A stretch of 64,000 nt of DNA from Citrus sinensis (lineage: Eukaryota; Streptophyta; Magnoliopsida; Sapindales; Rutaceae): positions 4,927,501-4,991,500 of the forward strand of contig NC_068558.1 of the NCBI RefSeq assembly GCF_022201045.2, written 5' to 3'. The position numbers and the translations under genes are program-made. Each line of letters begins with the position of its first letter. Positions within the stretch are counted from its first letter, which is position 1. The notes under the pieces are model-generated. The model was given only the letters and a program-made list of their open reading frames with translations, was not told the DNA's origin and ran no database searches. Below, piece by piece: positions 35,901 to 48,604 of this stretch.

Positions 35901-36521
35901 GTCCAAAGCCACGTCCACCACCGCGGCCTCCCCCACGTCCACCTTCATTCCTAGCCTCCCTCACTGTTTAATGAAGGCCACCACATAATTAGATATGGTA
36001 GAGAGGAAAAAATATTGAAATAGGAAGCCAATAGTGCATAGATGCTATTGAAAAACTCCATTTCCTTCATACCGTTCTTTGCCACCAATCAACAAATAAT
36101 TTAAATACATAACATGCACATTAAAACAACCAAAAAAACAAGTTTGTAGATTGCTTATGTTGAAAATGATGGACAAAGCATGTCTCTACAATTTCAGGAA
36201 TTAGACTAACAGAAATTGAAAAAATGATAAAACTCCGAAAAAATCCCAAAGTTATGAACTTAATTAGTAAGCTTTCAACTTATAAAAAAATCAAATGTTT
36301 TGCTGAATAACAACCTGAAGCTGTCATTGCATTTGATTAAAAAGTCATAATTTTACTAAAGTGTAAAGACAGCAGAGCGACAGTTGTGTGACGCTCATCT
36401 TGACTAATGTAATGTCGATTCCTCTGTCTTTGAATCATAAAATGATACCAAAATAATAATAATAATAATAATAATAACAATAGTAGTAGTAGTAATAATA
36501 ATGATAATGATGACGACGATG

Positions 36522-36558
<37 letters not shown>

Positions 36559-36901
36559 TAAACAACTTTCACTTGCATCAATTTTCTTACACTTGCAGGC
36601 AAAACAAACAAACAGAAGGGCTGTATAATAATCGAAGTTATACAAATCCAAATAACAATCAAATCAATAGAAGAAACGAAAGGAATAGAGTTGATAATAG
36701 AATATGCTCACCAGCTTGAGCGGGAGGAGGCGGCTTGTTGGGGAACTTAGCGGCCGGAGCCGGCTTGGATGCAGGCTGAGCTTGAGCCGGAGCCGATTTC
36801 TTCGGCTTCTCGGCGAGCTTCGCCACTCCAGCAACGACGAGTTGACTTGGGTCTTCAAAATCATTGTCACCCAGTAGATCAAAGGGGTTGACGGTCGTCA
36901 T
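32993..36901 (-). CDS. RGGA: RGG-box RNA-binding protein of the RGGA / HABP4-SERBP1 family
   Basis: Seven exons on the minus strand, 36901-36712, 35963-35654, 35545-35480, 35363-35234, 34050-33889, 33807-33751 and 33172-32993, join in frame to 364 residues. All junctions are GT..AG. The N-terminus MTTVNPFDLLGDNDFEDPSQ is the Stm1/SERBP1 N-terminal motif. Exon 2 has an RGG cluster (GGRGGGRGFGRGGGRGFDR). RRVFERRSGTGRGNEIKRDG and AGRGNWGTP are the HABP4/PAI-RBP1 core. Acidic Glu-rich sequence follows. MTLEEYEKVLEEKRKALL is a conserved helix, and the C-terminus is again RGRGRGRG-rich. This matches plant RGGA (At4g16830 class), which binds RNA and associates with ribosomes under stress and ABA. 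The promoter has telo-box and TGGGCC/T motifs. Intron 4 carries a MITE and intron 1 a long ATT microsatellite. Confidence 0.92.
34317..34868. mobile_element. MITE in intron 4 of the RGGA-like gene
   Basis: The left end CAGTAAAACCTCTATAAATT and the right end AAATTATAAGGTTTTACTG are inverted. The left end (ACCTCTATAAATTAATA) is echoed by ATAATAGAGGTTATTAATTT near the right end. The inside is AT-rich and non-coding. A clean target duplication was not found. Confidence 0.7.
36452..36556. repeat. (ATA/TAG)n microsatellite in intron 1 of the RGGA-like gene
   Basis: About 105 bases of trinucleotide repeats, mainly AAT/ATA with inner TAG and GAT/GAC blocks. Imperfect, so probably length-variable. 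Confidence 0.9.
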
Positions 36902-37151
36902 TTTGTCTCGATGAATCTGGAAACCACTGATGACAAAAACTTGCAACTTACAAGAAACCCACGTGGCCCTTTTCTTATTGCTGATTCAAAGCCATCGGAA
37001 TAATTGAATCGAAGTAAGATGTGGTTACAGAAGAGAAGGGTGAGTTTGGAAGCAGAGAAAGAAACGAATGAAAGAACTGAAAAGAAAACCTAGCCACTGC
37101 GGCTGAAGTGAAACTGAGAGCAACTGAGCGTGAGGCTTAACCTAATCTTAA

Positions 37152-37230
37152 AAACCCTACTTGCGTTGTGTGTTAGCCTACGGCTGGGCTTTTCTTAACT
37201 TTCTATGTTGTTCATTTCTTTGGGCCGCTT
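37152..37230. promoter_or_regulatory. Telo-box and site-II elements upstream of the RGGA-like gene
   Basis: AAACCCTA (telo box) lies at 37152-37159 on the plus strand. TGGGCT (37184-37189) and TGGGCC (37220-37226) lie further upstream, all within 330 bases of the ATG. This combination is known from promoters of translation-related plant genes and is expected for an RNA/ribosome-associated protein. Confidence 0.5.
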
Positions 37231-38929
37231 GATCTCAATGAGATTTTATTCTTGTTTTGTTCTTTTGTCATCCCTTTTTTTAGCCTTTTTTCTTTTTCTT
37301 TTTAAGTATACAGTGTTAACGTTTTAAACATTTTTATATAATGTAATAATTAGTATGGAATTATTAATTATTTTGTTGTTTCAATTATATGTATACTAGA
37401 GCCAATGAGTTCGTAGCCCATTCGCAACGAGTCCCAGCAATTATTATAATTCGACTCCTTTTTTAATAGTGGTTTATTTGGTTTTCCATCTTAAAATAGA
37501 ATAAAAAATTTCTCTTTCAGTATTAACAGTAGTTGTTCCAGTTATGTGGTTTTGTACATTATATTAAGTGACGGTCGTTGTTTCGACTTTACCATACTAG
37601 CATTATGAAGGAGAGTTCTAATTACTTTTTGATTGTAAATATCAATAGAATTTTAATTGTAATATATAGTATTTAAAAAATAAATTATATATATACTAGA
37701 TGAGATGGATATCTTCCGGCACCCTTATCTTATTTGCACTAGCAAACATATTCAGTAGAACATTAATCTCGAACATTCGCAAACATTATTTAAATAAAAT
37801 TAAAAAAAAAAAGGTAATCTAAGGATAAGGTTAATTGGCAATTTGTGCTTTATTTACCAAAATAATGTTACGATACAAACTCTACCAGTTAAAGCTACCA
37901 ACACCGCGTGCTTTCCTTCTACTTTCCCAAAAAAACTTCAAGAAAGTGGTAACCCCGGGTACAAACTTTTAGTTTCGCCCATAAATGCTACAGCGATATA
38001 AATCTGGACCCGATTGATTGATCTAATATGAATTTTTTTTTTACATTTTTTGATGGGTTGCACCGCCGTTGGGATCTTCTTTATTATCAGGACCCGAATT
38101 TTAATTTGTAAATTTTGATTCTCCTTTTATAAAATTTATAGTCCATTCGTATAAAATAATAATAATAATAATAACTTTTTTTTTCTTTTTTTGAGAGAGA
38201 ATAATAATATAACTTTGATATTTATATTTCTCACTAACATTTCTCGGATACATAATAATATAGTGTACCGTCACCGAACCATGAAATATATACTCCATCA
38301 ATATTCCCAGTAGTTATAACCACACGATCTAAATAATTCACCGCCATTATTCCATGCTTTCAGATCTAGATAATTAATTTTACGCTAATTTGAAAGATCA
38401 ATCACACTTTTGTAGTTTAGCAAATGGTCTTTAATTTCAAATCAAATTATGTCGGGAAGGGATAATCAACTACAACTACCGCTTGACATGTCGTTATTAT
38501 CATACTAAATTAATAACAATAAATGTTTTATAACTATAATCTATCAATTGATGGGTCAAATGTAAATAAATCATGTTTCATGGTGATAAGGATGAACATG
38601 AGATGAAGAATTACCTTCATTGGTTAGTGAGCAGCCTTTTCAAGATTTAAAGTTTGGATTCGAGTTTCATGGAGCGTTAATGTTTGTTTAATTAATGATC
38701 ATGAGCATGGATATATGGTTTGGGTTGAGTTGCTTTTAGGACCAGCCCATGTTTCTCCGAGCCCTAACTAAACCATAATAAATCGAATGGTTTAGCTTAG
38801 AAAAGGCTTAGCCCAAAAAGTTCTAAGTTTTACCTTCGTTTGTGTCTTTTTTTTTTTTCCCAATTTGAAATATAAATTGATTTGAATTAGTATGAATTCT
38901 TAATATAACTAAATGTCTGAATCTGAATA

Positions 38930-38930
<1 letters not shown>

Positions 38931-38979
<49 letters not shown>

Positions 38980-38980
38980 A
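38931..38980. repeat. (TA)n(TG)n compound microsatellite
   Basis: About 33 bases of alternating TA followed directly by about 18 bases of TG. Confidence 0.9.
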
Positions 38981-39597
38981 ATTTTTTTTGTCTGAATCTC
39001 TAATAATAAATGTTAAATTATTTTTTTTGAATTTAAAATTCTAAAAACTAGAGCGCTTCTTATTCTTTTAAAAAATAGAATGAGCATTAGCTAGACACCC
39101 AAAATGGAATGAAATATTGGCACGGGGTTTCGGCAATTTCAATTGAAAATTATCTTTATACGTTGGTTGAAGCTGGTATAAGAGGTCCGTATAGAGAGTA
39201 GACAATGAAACATGAGCTTCTGAGAGTAGATTTGTAATATAGGAATATGCATAAACTGTAGCTCAAAAGAGCTTATCTCCCCACTTTCGTGCCCCTGGCA
39301 CACGCATGCCTCTATAAGAGGAGCGATGGGGTTCAAACTAGGATCTTCCATCCTTAAACTAGCTTTTTACAATTGTGCCCCTATAAATCGTAAATATTAA
39401 ATAAATAATAAATATATCAACGAACATAAATGAGATATTATTTTATTATATTATATATCATGTTCAAGTGAATAACACCCTTTAATATTTTACATTAGAA
39501 AATATTAATCAAATTTATTGTAGTTTATAATATATTATATAAAAAATATTCAAAAAATTTTGTAAAGATAAATAATGTTAATTCGAAAAAAGAAAAT

Positions 39598-39621
39598 AAC
39601 AACAACAACAACAACAACAAC

Positions 39622-39656
<35 letters not shown>
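39598..39656. repeat. (AAC)n(AAT)n compound microsatellite
   Basis: About eight AAC units run into about eleven AAT units without a break. Confidence 0.9.
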
Positions 39657-39657
<1 letters not shown>

Positions 39658-40418
39658 TTACTACCATATTATCACAGGTTATGGAGATAAATAATAATGC
39701 TAATTAATAAGTTCATTTGGGTAAGGACGAAAATAAATTATTTACATAGGGATGCTTTTAAGAATCACATTTTACTCGAACTTTTTAAATTAACTAAAAA
39801 GTTCCACTTAATAATTTAATGGCTTAATGATTAAAAATTTCATTAAATTAAAAAATAATCTGATTTAATTACTTAACTGATTAAAATCAAGTCAATTAAG
39901 TTATGAAGCAATAAAAACAAATGTCCCCTTGCCATCGTTAGTAAATCATGATCAGATATTTTTAGAGTGATCGAACTTGACCCATAAAACGGTACATCTA
40001 CCAAAAGGCGATTAGGCAATTGAGCTTCCGATTTGATTTAAAGCTTCGGGATACATTGGATCTTTATCATCAAACGACTGTAAGTGTTGATGCACTGTAC
40101 TAACACCACTGATGCATATCCGTCGCCAATGTACATCAGGCCGGTGGCAGGGCAGCACCACGTTTCATCTTTTGACGATGAAGATCCAATCTATATTATA
40201 CACTGAACTAACTGGTATATTTGGTAGCAATTAGGAGCTTTAGAGACTAACAATTATCATCCCATATTATGATCCCATTACACAAATGAAGCGATGACCA
40301 TTCCAACAGTATCGATCATCACCTAACTGTATGCCAATGATCGACACAATTGTTGTCTGTGACACTGACAAGAAAAATGTCACTGGTCTGAGTCTCTTTC
40401 GAATTAAAATTATATGAA

Positions 40419-40437
40419 TGTGTGTGTGTGTGTGTGT
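40419..40437. repeat. (TG)n microsatellite
   Basis: Nineteen bases of alternating T and G. Confidence 0.85.
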
Positions 40438-41938
40438 TTCGATTTTGGATTGAATTGGGTAGATGGCTGAAGCTTTCCAACAACCCAACCCAAATCATTA
40501 AATTTTGGGTTATGGCCCATGGCCTCCCATTTCATACCTCATCAATTGACAGCTTGTCTGTCAGCCTTCATATAAAGAGTAGGCCTTTTATGAATAATTA
40601 TCTTCATGTAATTAATTTGAGTACATAATGATCTTTTTACAATTAATTAAAGCTTTGTCTATCTCTCTCACTTTATATAATGATCTAGGAGTGGGTAAAC
40701 TCACTCCAATCGAATGGACCCAATCCATTCTTACCAAACTCAATTAAATTCAAATGGGTTGTTTACTTCGAATTTTTTTAACACAATTAATGCTTGAGTT
40801 TGGTTGAGTTTATTGACATTAAGAGTAAGCCTTGCGAACCCACTTTAAATTCCTCATAAAACCAATTTTTAAATGAAATTACAAATTACTCTTAAAAAAA
40901 TTTTGCGCCCCATTTCATAATCTATATTTATATTTTAATTTATCTATATATTTAAGAACCTTATAAATTTTGAGAGTCATAGAGATAGAAAATATACAAT
41001 AAAAAAATAAATTATTTTGGGACTTTTATGCATTTTATAGATTAAAAAACTTAAAAGAAATACTCTTTTATAGCATCAAGTTTATAGCAAAATGGGTCAT
41101 TTCAATTTATGAGTTTTTACAGGTTTTTACTTTTTTACTTTATAAATAAAGCTGAAGGTATTTGAAGAAATATAATCCAAAAGGGGTGTTAAAAGCTCCA
41201 TTCTAACATTAACTTATATAATCCAAACTCCATCGCAAACAATAAAAATTATAGAAAAATTAATGTCAAGTGTGGCTAAACTTAATTTTGAATCTTTCTT
41301 CTTCTTTTTTTTTTTTTTTATGAAAAGAGACTTTTTTCAATTTTTCTTTATTAAACCTAACATTGATTGAATACTATGGACTCAAATTCATAAATCAAAC
41401 TTGAATTTTCACTAAAAATTTATAGATATTCAAACACTTACATCATGTTGTTTATTGACAGATATTGGGTATAATGTCCATTGGGATTGGGCATGGACGA
41501 GCCTCGACTGGGCTAGCAAAATGAAAAAAGCAAAACGTCTCCCATCGCTTCATTAACCGGTGTAGGATGAAAGATCCGGTCCAGGATTCGAGTCAAATCG
41601 ACCTTCCCTCTCATCTCAGGTGAGGAAAAAAAAGAAAATGTGCGTTGTTCAATATCTCGGCTGCTCAAGAAGTTGGACTAGCTCCTCCTCCGACCGGGAG
41701 TAGATTCTATTCTAGGAGAAGAGCAAAGCCTCGCCTTGTAGTAAGAAGGTGTTCGTAGTTTGGATGGGTTTCAAATTGGACTGAAGGGACTAGGAATTCA
41801 ATACTTCAGTTTTATTGGGGATTCATCACTGGCTAGGGCTTTCGAATCAAAGCATGGGCATCTGCAACTAAGAAGGAGCAGTTGAAGAGCTAGGCCAGTA
41901 AAGTCAACTTCTATTGGGACTTTTATTTAGGGATGGCA

Positions 41939-42959
41939 AAAATTCCCATGAGAACGGGTACTCTCGGGGATTTTCTCTATTCGGGGAGGGTATGAGGATA
42001 ATTTCATACCCAATTTCTTATTCAGGGAATGGACAAAGAAACGTTTTTACCCAATTTCTTATTCGGGGAAGAGACAGAGATGAAGTGGAATCCTCATCCC
42101 CTATCCATTTCCCAATTTTTATTTTTAATTTAATTTTAATTTTTATTTTTTAAAATTACTAGTAAATAAATAATAAAATTTGAATTATAAAATTATAAAT
42201 ATTGGTAAAAATAACAAATATCAAAATATTTATTTTATTAAACTTTTAGGCTTAATTAACTAATTAAAGTCCTAAATTTTTATTTAGGACATTAAAAAGA
42301 CCGGATAGATTCTATTAGTTCAAAAATTTTGTTTTAATTTTAATATTCATAAATTATTTTAATAAAAAATTTTATTTTAATATTCATTAAATATTTTATT
42401 TATTTTTAGATGTAATAATTGCCCGCAACGAATCACAATTTTAATATCTAATCTAATCTAATCTAATATTTGCTCTTGATTTGCTCGGACTTAACTATTG
42501 TGATGTAAAGGAAATAGTCCACATTTATAAAGTGTTCACGCCACCATTGAAAAAGTTAATTTTGAATCTAAATTCGATTTTATTTATAACAATTTTGTAT
42601 TAGACTATTAATTTGTTCATGATAGTTTGTATCTCTTGCATGCTGCGTTACTTACTAATTTAATGTATGTGACTTTTGTAATGGATATTAATGTAAAATA
42701 GATTTCGAACTTTACTTTTATTTGATTTTTTTTATTTTAATATGATTAACTTAAAATCGAAAACAAAAAAAGGTATTAGCTATTCGGGGATCGGGGACTG
42801 GGGACCCTCAGGGATGCTCTGTTATTATTCGGGGAGGGGATGAAGATTCTCTCAAGTAATTCTGACGGGGACGGGGAGAGGATGAGGACATACGCAAAAT
42901 ATAGGGGATGGGTACGGAGAGATTGGTCCCCTCCCCTCCCTTCCCCATTGCCATCCCTA
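41939..42959. mobile_element. MITE AGGGATGGCAAAAATTCCC..ATTGCCATCCCTA inside the NUMT
   Basis: Ends AGGGATGGCA and TTGCCATCCCT are inverted. The right 180 bases (TATTCGGGGATCGGGGACTG, GGGACCCTCAGGGATGCTCT, TTATTATTCGGGGAGGGGAT) are the inverted counterpart of most of the element at 57321-57550. Flanks CTTTTATTT and CTTCTATTG are a plausible, diverged 9-bp duplication. Confidence 0.7.
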
Positions 42960-42994
42960 CTTCTATTGATTTGGCTAGTGGAACTCGTAGTAGC

Positions 42995-44329
42995 TGTTGT
43001 GCAAATTTTATTAAATTTGCAAGCACACAAATCTATCGTATAATATATTAACGGTGACGAGTGTCGATCCCACGAGGAGATAGATTTTAATTATGTGTAG
43101 AATTAATTTTCTATTAGGGTGGTTGGATTTGTGGTGAAAATGATTTGAAAAATTCTAAAATTTAAATTAGAATGGTAGGAATAAATTAAAACGAATTATA
43201 TTGAATGAAGAACTTGGGCATATGGATCTGCATCAACATGCGCCATAGACTAAATATTCCTTATTAATGCCAATTAAATCATGAGGGGGGGTTTCCACTC
43301 CACATGAACCACACTCTAATCAATATGGTGCTAAGAGCTTATCGTGCCAAATAATAATAACCTTATACTAGGGAGCCGGTGAAAGCAGTGCGATATCTAG
43401 ACAAGCTTATTATTATTTGTCGACGAAAAGTCAAAACATCCACAATAATTAGAGGGGGAGAGAAAATAAATTTATTAAATAAAGCCCATGGCACATGTTG
43501 GGACTTCACCTTCAACCTAAGCTTGAAAAGAAATTGGCTACTCATAATTGAACTGGGGTCAAAATGAGAATTTATTAAAATACATGGAAAATACAAAATG
43601 GAGAAAGAATTAAAGAAAATGGAACTAAAAAATAAATTCGGGGATGCCAAATTAAGGGAGGAGAGTCCCTTTTTTATAGATACATTGAGTAAATCATGGT
43701 TATCGGATTAAAAACATTTCAGACGCTCAGGATTGCGCCACGTCATCAATCAATAGTACGCAATTTGACCACACGGTTTGAACAGTGACGCAGTTTGACC
43801 ACGCAGTTTGAACAGTGATGGGGTTTGGTTGTAAGTTATCCTGTGTATATGCATGTACCGTACGCATAATTTTTGGTCCACTGATATGCTGACACATCAC
43901 CGATCAACAGTACATAAGAATTTTAGTCTAATAAAATCGTGACATTTCATTAGTCAATGTCACATCATCGGTCAATGTCATGTCATCGATCCGTCTATGT
44001 GAACAGTGTCATGAACAGTAATATAGACAGTAATATACATGTGAATAGCATCGTACACGTGAACAATGCTATTTTTCTTTTTATGCTGCTTCTAAGGTTT
44101 TCGACTGTCCTGAGTTCAAATGTAATATCCGTTTTGTTGTCTGAACTCTCGTTCATTGTAAAATGACCATGATGCCCCTAAAATACATAAAATACTTAAT
44201 TAAAATAAAACACACATAATTAAATTACAAGAGACTAGAATATATAAAAGTAGAAGTATTAGTAAGACTTAAAATGTAAAATGATGATTTTATCATTTAC
44301 AAATATACACTTTCTAACACTCAACAACA
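42995..44329. mobile_element. Probable solo LTR inside the NUMT
   Basis: Starts TGTTGTGCAAATTTTATT and ends CTAACACTCAACAACA, so it has TG..CA termini with an inverted TGTTG/CAACA match. About 1.3 kb with no coding region. It contains GTGTCGATCCCACGAGGAGA and AAAATGACCATGATGCCCCT, motifs often seen in plant LTR-type repeats. AGTAG and AGTAA flank it. GC-richer mitochondrial-like DNA lies on both sides. Confidence 0.55.
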
Positions 44330-46273
44330 GTAAACTTGTATGAAGGGGCATTGCAGGAGATGCAGGAGCCGCCAGCCGGATCGACCAATAGGCCAGAGGG
44401 ATGGGCTCATTCTACTAATCAGAGATCCCTGGCCCTACCTAACACAAAGATGTCCCGGGATTAGTTGATCGGAAAGCCCAGGCAGGAGTAGGACATTCCA
44501 TAAAAATCTTTCTGATCCGCTAGCAGGTGGTCCTCTCAAATCCAATTTTTTCATCGACAGGTAGGGTGAATTCTAAGGTTCCTTATTCCGGTTGTAAAGC
44601 GGAAGAAGAGGGAGAATGGGCACAGCCCCACCAGCAGCCCGCGTTTTCGACCCGAAAGGAATTGAAAATGAAACAAGAATCTGTGTTCACTATCTATGGA
44701 GTGGAGTTACTATCCTTAATCTCCTCTTCCCTATCCCCCCCCCCCTTTTTTTTTTCTTTTCTCGCCGGCGGGAGAATCCATTTCTTTTCTTGTATTGTTT
44801 ATTATGATTGATCTGTAGTTCAAGGGCACTCTTCCTAATCCGAGTTTGAGATGAAATAAGACCCAGACGTAGAGTCCCGTCGGCCGGGAAGGGATTTTTT
44901 CTATTGATTTTTTACTTCCTTCTGGCCTTACCTTTAAATAAGGGGTTCTTCTCTTTCCCCACGAGGGAAAGCCCTTTCCAGATGGAGTAGTGCATCTCTG
45001 TCTTGAAAGCCCGCCCTACAGATAGGAACTCCTATCTCGACTGCCTATCCAACCCGAGGACTCTTATTCGTATTCGTGGTGGAGTGCTTCGAATAGGATC
45101 CGATCCCATCCCAGCAGTCAAACTTCTTCCTGACCCGGCTTACCCGCCTCTGAAGCTGGAATGCCTTTCTAGAGGAGGAGGAGGTTACGTGAGGAATTTA
45201 AAAGTTTAATAACATTCAGTGTTACAATGGAGAAATAATGGTTTTTTTTTCGTATTGAATTTGATTTTAACTATCAAATAGTTTTTTTCTTTTCAACTTT
45301 TTGAATTTTTTGAAGTATCAATTTTAATCAAACTGACTGACCAAATGATTCAAAAGTTGCATTATAAACCCGATCAACCCCAAACCTCTCCCACCTCTAA
45401 ATGATCTTTCTATTTCAATCGATATGAATTCTAACCGTGCTTGTTTCTCTTTCTCTTTACCATCAAACTTTTACGCAAAATCCCTTCATTTTGTTCTCCC
45501 GTTTCAGCAAACAATTTTAATTTACATCAAGGACCTTAATACCATTTATGAAATTCTCCATTTCTCCTCATACGTTGTTCCTATCTATTAATTCAATATT
45601 AAGTTATTATCTTTTTAATTACTAAATGGAGATATTCAATAAATCGCAACAATATGCGGTGACCAAATAGCCGGCTGCGTAGAAAAACAAATAGATGCGA
45701 CCAGCTATTATGAATCCGGAATCATACTGCATTATTAGTGATTTACATTGCAACGCAACGATTTATATATATGGTCGTTTCTTAGGTGACCACTCAATTA
45801 TCCTTGATGCCAAACAAATTGAAGGGAACTTAACATTGAATAAGATTTCCAAATACCGTTCGAGAAAATATAATTACTTGTAAGGTACCCTAATAACACA
45901 AGATGATGTGCAAATTGAAAGACGAAAAGGATTGTTACTTTGAAGTGTCCCATGAATGATGGCTGCTGCCTAACATAAATCATAAACGGAGTCAGACAGT
46001 CGGTTGGCAGTTGCTGAATTGAATGCTGATAAGTACGAAATTAAGAATAATTTCTTACAAAAGAGCAAGCCACCAAATGACCAAATCGTCAAAATTAGTG
46101 CGATGACCTGTAATTAATGAAAGGAATTGACCTTGTCAATAAGAGCTTTTGTTGATTTCAAAATATGTAAATGTTAGTCGTCAAAGCAACGCAAATTATT
46201 CTCTCCGCGAATACAAATTAAATCCTAGTTGTGTACATAAATTAACTTCCCTGAGATTTTAAATCAAAGTAGT

Positions 46274-46274
<1 letters not shown>

Positions 46275-46321
<47 letters not shown>
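46275..46321. repeat. (TA)n microsatellite
   Basis: About 47 bases of uninterrupted alternating T and A. Confidence 0.9.
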
Positions 46322-46735
46322 CGGACTATATAACATGCAACTGCAACGAAGTTTCATGTTACAGTTGTCATCGACTGCACCGGTCGTCGGTCTTACTGAA
46401 CATTTCGGCGGCCGGGGACTTGACGACCAGATGAATTCAATAAGCGAGACAAGGACTAGACATGTTTGCAGCCCACGACAACGGAATATGACCTCACGTA
46501 CGGCAGACCAAGCCAACGTCATCTTGAATAATTGATATTGCGTTCATACCCGACAATATAGAGCTGAGTCAAAGGCAAAATATATGCATGATTGATCAAA
46601 TAAACATCGGACTTCAGACATGTAGGCAGCTTTCACTAAACAAATCAGCACTTCCCGTCTCTAACCGGCAGTATATTCTCGGCACGTCGATTTGTGTATT
46701 CGCAGCTGAAAAACTAATTAATTTTGAGTGCTATT

Positions 46736-47275
46736 AGGCTCTGTTTGGCACACATGATTGGTTTGGACTAAATATAAATTATATTAGATTAGATTACACG
46801 ATATTGCCTTATATTTGATATAATGTCGGATTGGACAATGTTAAATTTTATTTGAATTAAAAGAATAACTATTTATGAATATTTAAGAGTATTAATTAAA
46901 ATAAACTTAAAGGTAATTAATAAGAACAATAAGTATATAGTAAATTAGTTATTTGGTAGTCATGATTATAATAAACAAATATAAATTGATAAAACTATTT
47001 AATTATTTAATTAATTTTTATAAGATGTTTTAGATATATTTTACTTTATCATAAAGTTAGCAAATAATATCTATAAAATCAATTAATTACTAGTATTATT
47101 AATTTTCTTGATTATTTTTAATATTACATTAGTACTTATAAATTGGGATTACTAATTCTATAATTTAAGAACTTAATTTGAATTTAGTCCCCCCTAATTC
47201 AATCCATGGAAAGTTGCCAAACATGGGATAAATATTTTATCCTAAACTTAGTCTAATATCACACTTAGCCTCTAT
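46736..47275. mobile_element. MITE-like element with GGCTCTGTTTGGCA end
   Basis: The left end reads TTAGGCTCTGTTTGGCACAC. Near the right end, CCAAACATGGGATAAATATT precedes ACTTAGCCTCTATTTGGTAC. TTTGGCA-type termini and the AT-rich, non-coding centre resemble hAT-derived MITEs. Boundaries are uncertain. Confidence 0.4.
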
Positions 47276-48049
47276 TTGGTACATAATTTCAAGTAAAGTT
47301 TATTTAAATGGAGCTTTTGTTAGAAGATGTTTCATAAATAGAGATTTTACTAAAAAAAATTAATTGTTAGGTTATCAATGAAAGATTTTATTAAAAATTT
47401 ATGAAACTACTTTGATAGGCAAGTTTTTAAAGTTATGTTATAAAATAATAAAATAAAATTGTCAAATAAGTAGGGATGTTTTAGATATTTTAACATTTTA
47501 AAAAAAAATTTCAACCTTAACTCCCAAAAATCCAAAATTTAAGCTTTTATTAGTAGAGGCAAAATAACTTATTTAAGTTTCAAAAACTCTATTAGAAAAA
47601 TAACCAAACACCAATAAAAAATTATGATAAGAGCTTATGAGATTAAATAAGCATTTATGGTCATTAAATAAGTCATACCAAACATGTATTTATATAGTCC
47701 TAACTTCCAAACATAACTTTAGTGTATATTTCTTCATTTATTATATTCTTGATAAGGATATATGGCAAAAATTTAATCAATGAATGAAAAATCTATACAT
47801 TGAGACCACCCAATTCGAGAAATAATAGAAGAATTCATTGATATGACTTATGTAAAAATGACATGAGGTCATTGCGTATATCACATGGTAACTTTAATAT
47901 ATTCTACACTTAATTACTTTTTGTTCTTTAATTTAGTATGTTTACTGACAACACAATCATCTACCCACTAATTAATGTGATTATGCGCTTAATTAATTGT
48001 TTTATAATCGATCTGAAATATGTACCAGATAATCACTTGTGGTGAGAGC

Positions 48050-48402
48050 CGATGGTAGCTAGGTTGCTTTTTTTTTTTTTTTGAATACTGATTACACATC
48101 AAATTACTGCATTGCACATATATTTACAACAACTGCTAATAGCAGATATTACATTAATATTTACAATTAAATATACATGATTGAGACTTACATTATTACA
48201 TTGAATTTTATGAAGTATATGTTCAGACAAATAATTCCTCACAGACGAGAGATGTTCCTACTCCACTTACATTTCACAAGGAAGAAAGATTTATAAATAT
48301 TTAAGAATATGTAGCTGGGGCTTGAATCGCTGCCCTCACAAGCGTGAGAGCAGCAGCCCACCACTTTGACCAAGGCCGAAGTGGCGATGGTAGCTAGGTA
48401 GC
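48050..48402 (-). mobile_element. Complete tRNA-derived SINE with 18-bp target duplication
   Basis: CGATGGTAGCTAGGTTGC at 48050-48067 and CGATGGTAGCTAGGTAGC at 48385-48402 flank the element (17 of 18 identical). On the minus strand it starts at 48384, carries an A-box-like TTGGTCAAAGTGGTGGG and a B box GCGATTCAAGCCCC, and ends in poly(A) (the T run at 48068-48082). Length is about 317 bases. The tail is shared with the element at 3100-3575. Confidence 0.85.
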
Positions 48403-48604
48403 TATCTCACTAAAAGTGGGGTCATTTTCAGAAGAATATATGCCGTTCGAGAGCAAGAAATTTTAGGTCCGAGAGAGAACAAATAAATGAATGACATATA
48501 TTTGTATATAAAAAATAAACAACGCATGATCTACCTCGCTCACAGATCAATTTTATACACATAAGCTTATGCCATTTCATTTATAATAATTTGTATATTT
48601 ATAA

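Larger units (their letters stand above)
37231..41470. other. Gene-free spacer with microsatellites
   Basis: AT-rich DNA with several simple repeats (38931-38980, 39598-39656 and 40419-40437), a possible SINE-like head near 38606-38670, and a short GGAGTGGGTAAACTC-bounded element near 40688-40855. No gene supported. Confidence 0.5.
41477..45190. other. Probable nuclear insertion of mitochondrial DNA (NUMT), broken by two later insertions
   Basis: Two blocks (about 41477-41938 and 44330-45190) and a short bridge (42960-42994) have balanced base composition and a texture typical of plant mitochondrial intergenic DNA: TCCTCCTCCGACCGGGAGTA, GGAGAAGAGCAAAGCCTCGC, AAGCCCGCCCTACAGATAGG, GACCCGGCTTACCCGCCTCT. 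The flanks are strongly AT-rich. No introns, no nuclear gene signals and no complete mitochondrial gene are visible. The bridge and blocks are split by a MITE and a TG..CA element. The assignment is by sequence texture and must be confirmed against mitochondrial genomes. Confidence 0.6.
45191..48049. other. Gene-free spacer, AT-rich, with microsatellite and MITE-like blocks
   Basis: Contains a long (TA)n run at 46275-46321 and a GC-richer stretch at 46330-46540 without recognisable coding content. Two abutting elements have ends of the GGCTCTGTTTGGCA/TAGCCTCTATTTGGTA and ATACCAAACATG type (about 46736-47275 and 47268-47715). No gene supported. Confidence 0.45.

Noticed and set aside
35618..35971. 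Plus-strand Pro/Arg-rich frame opposite RGGA exon 2
   Set aside because: Antisense shadow of the RGG repeats. Minus-strand splicing is clean across the same bases.
44527..44811. 94-residue frame in the mitochondrial-like block
   Set aside because: No match to a mitochondrial protein that I can recognise. It ends in a homopolymer-rich stretch and lies in a likely NUMT.
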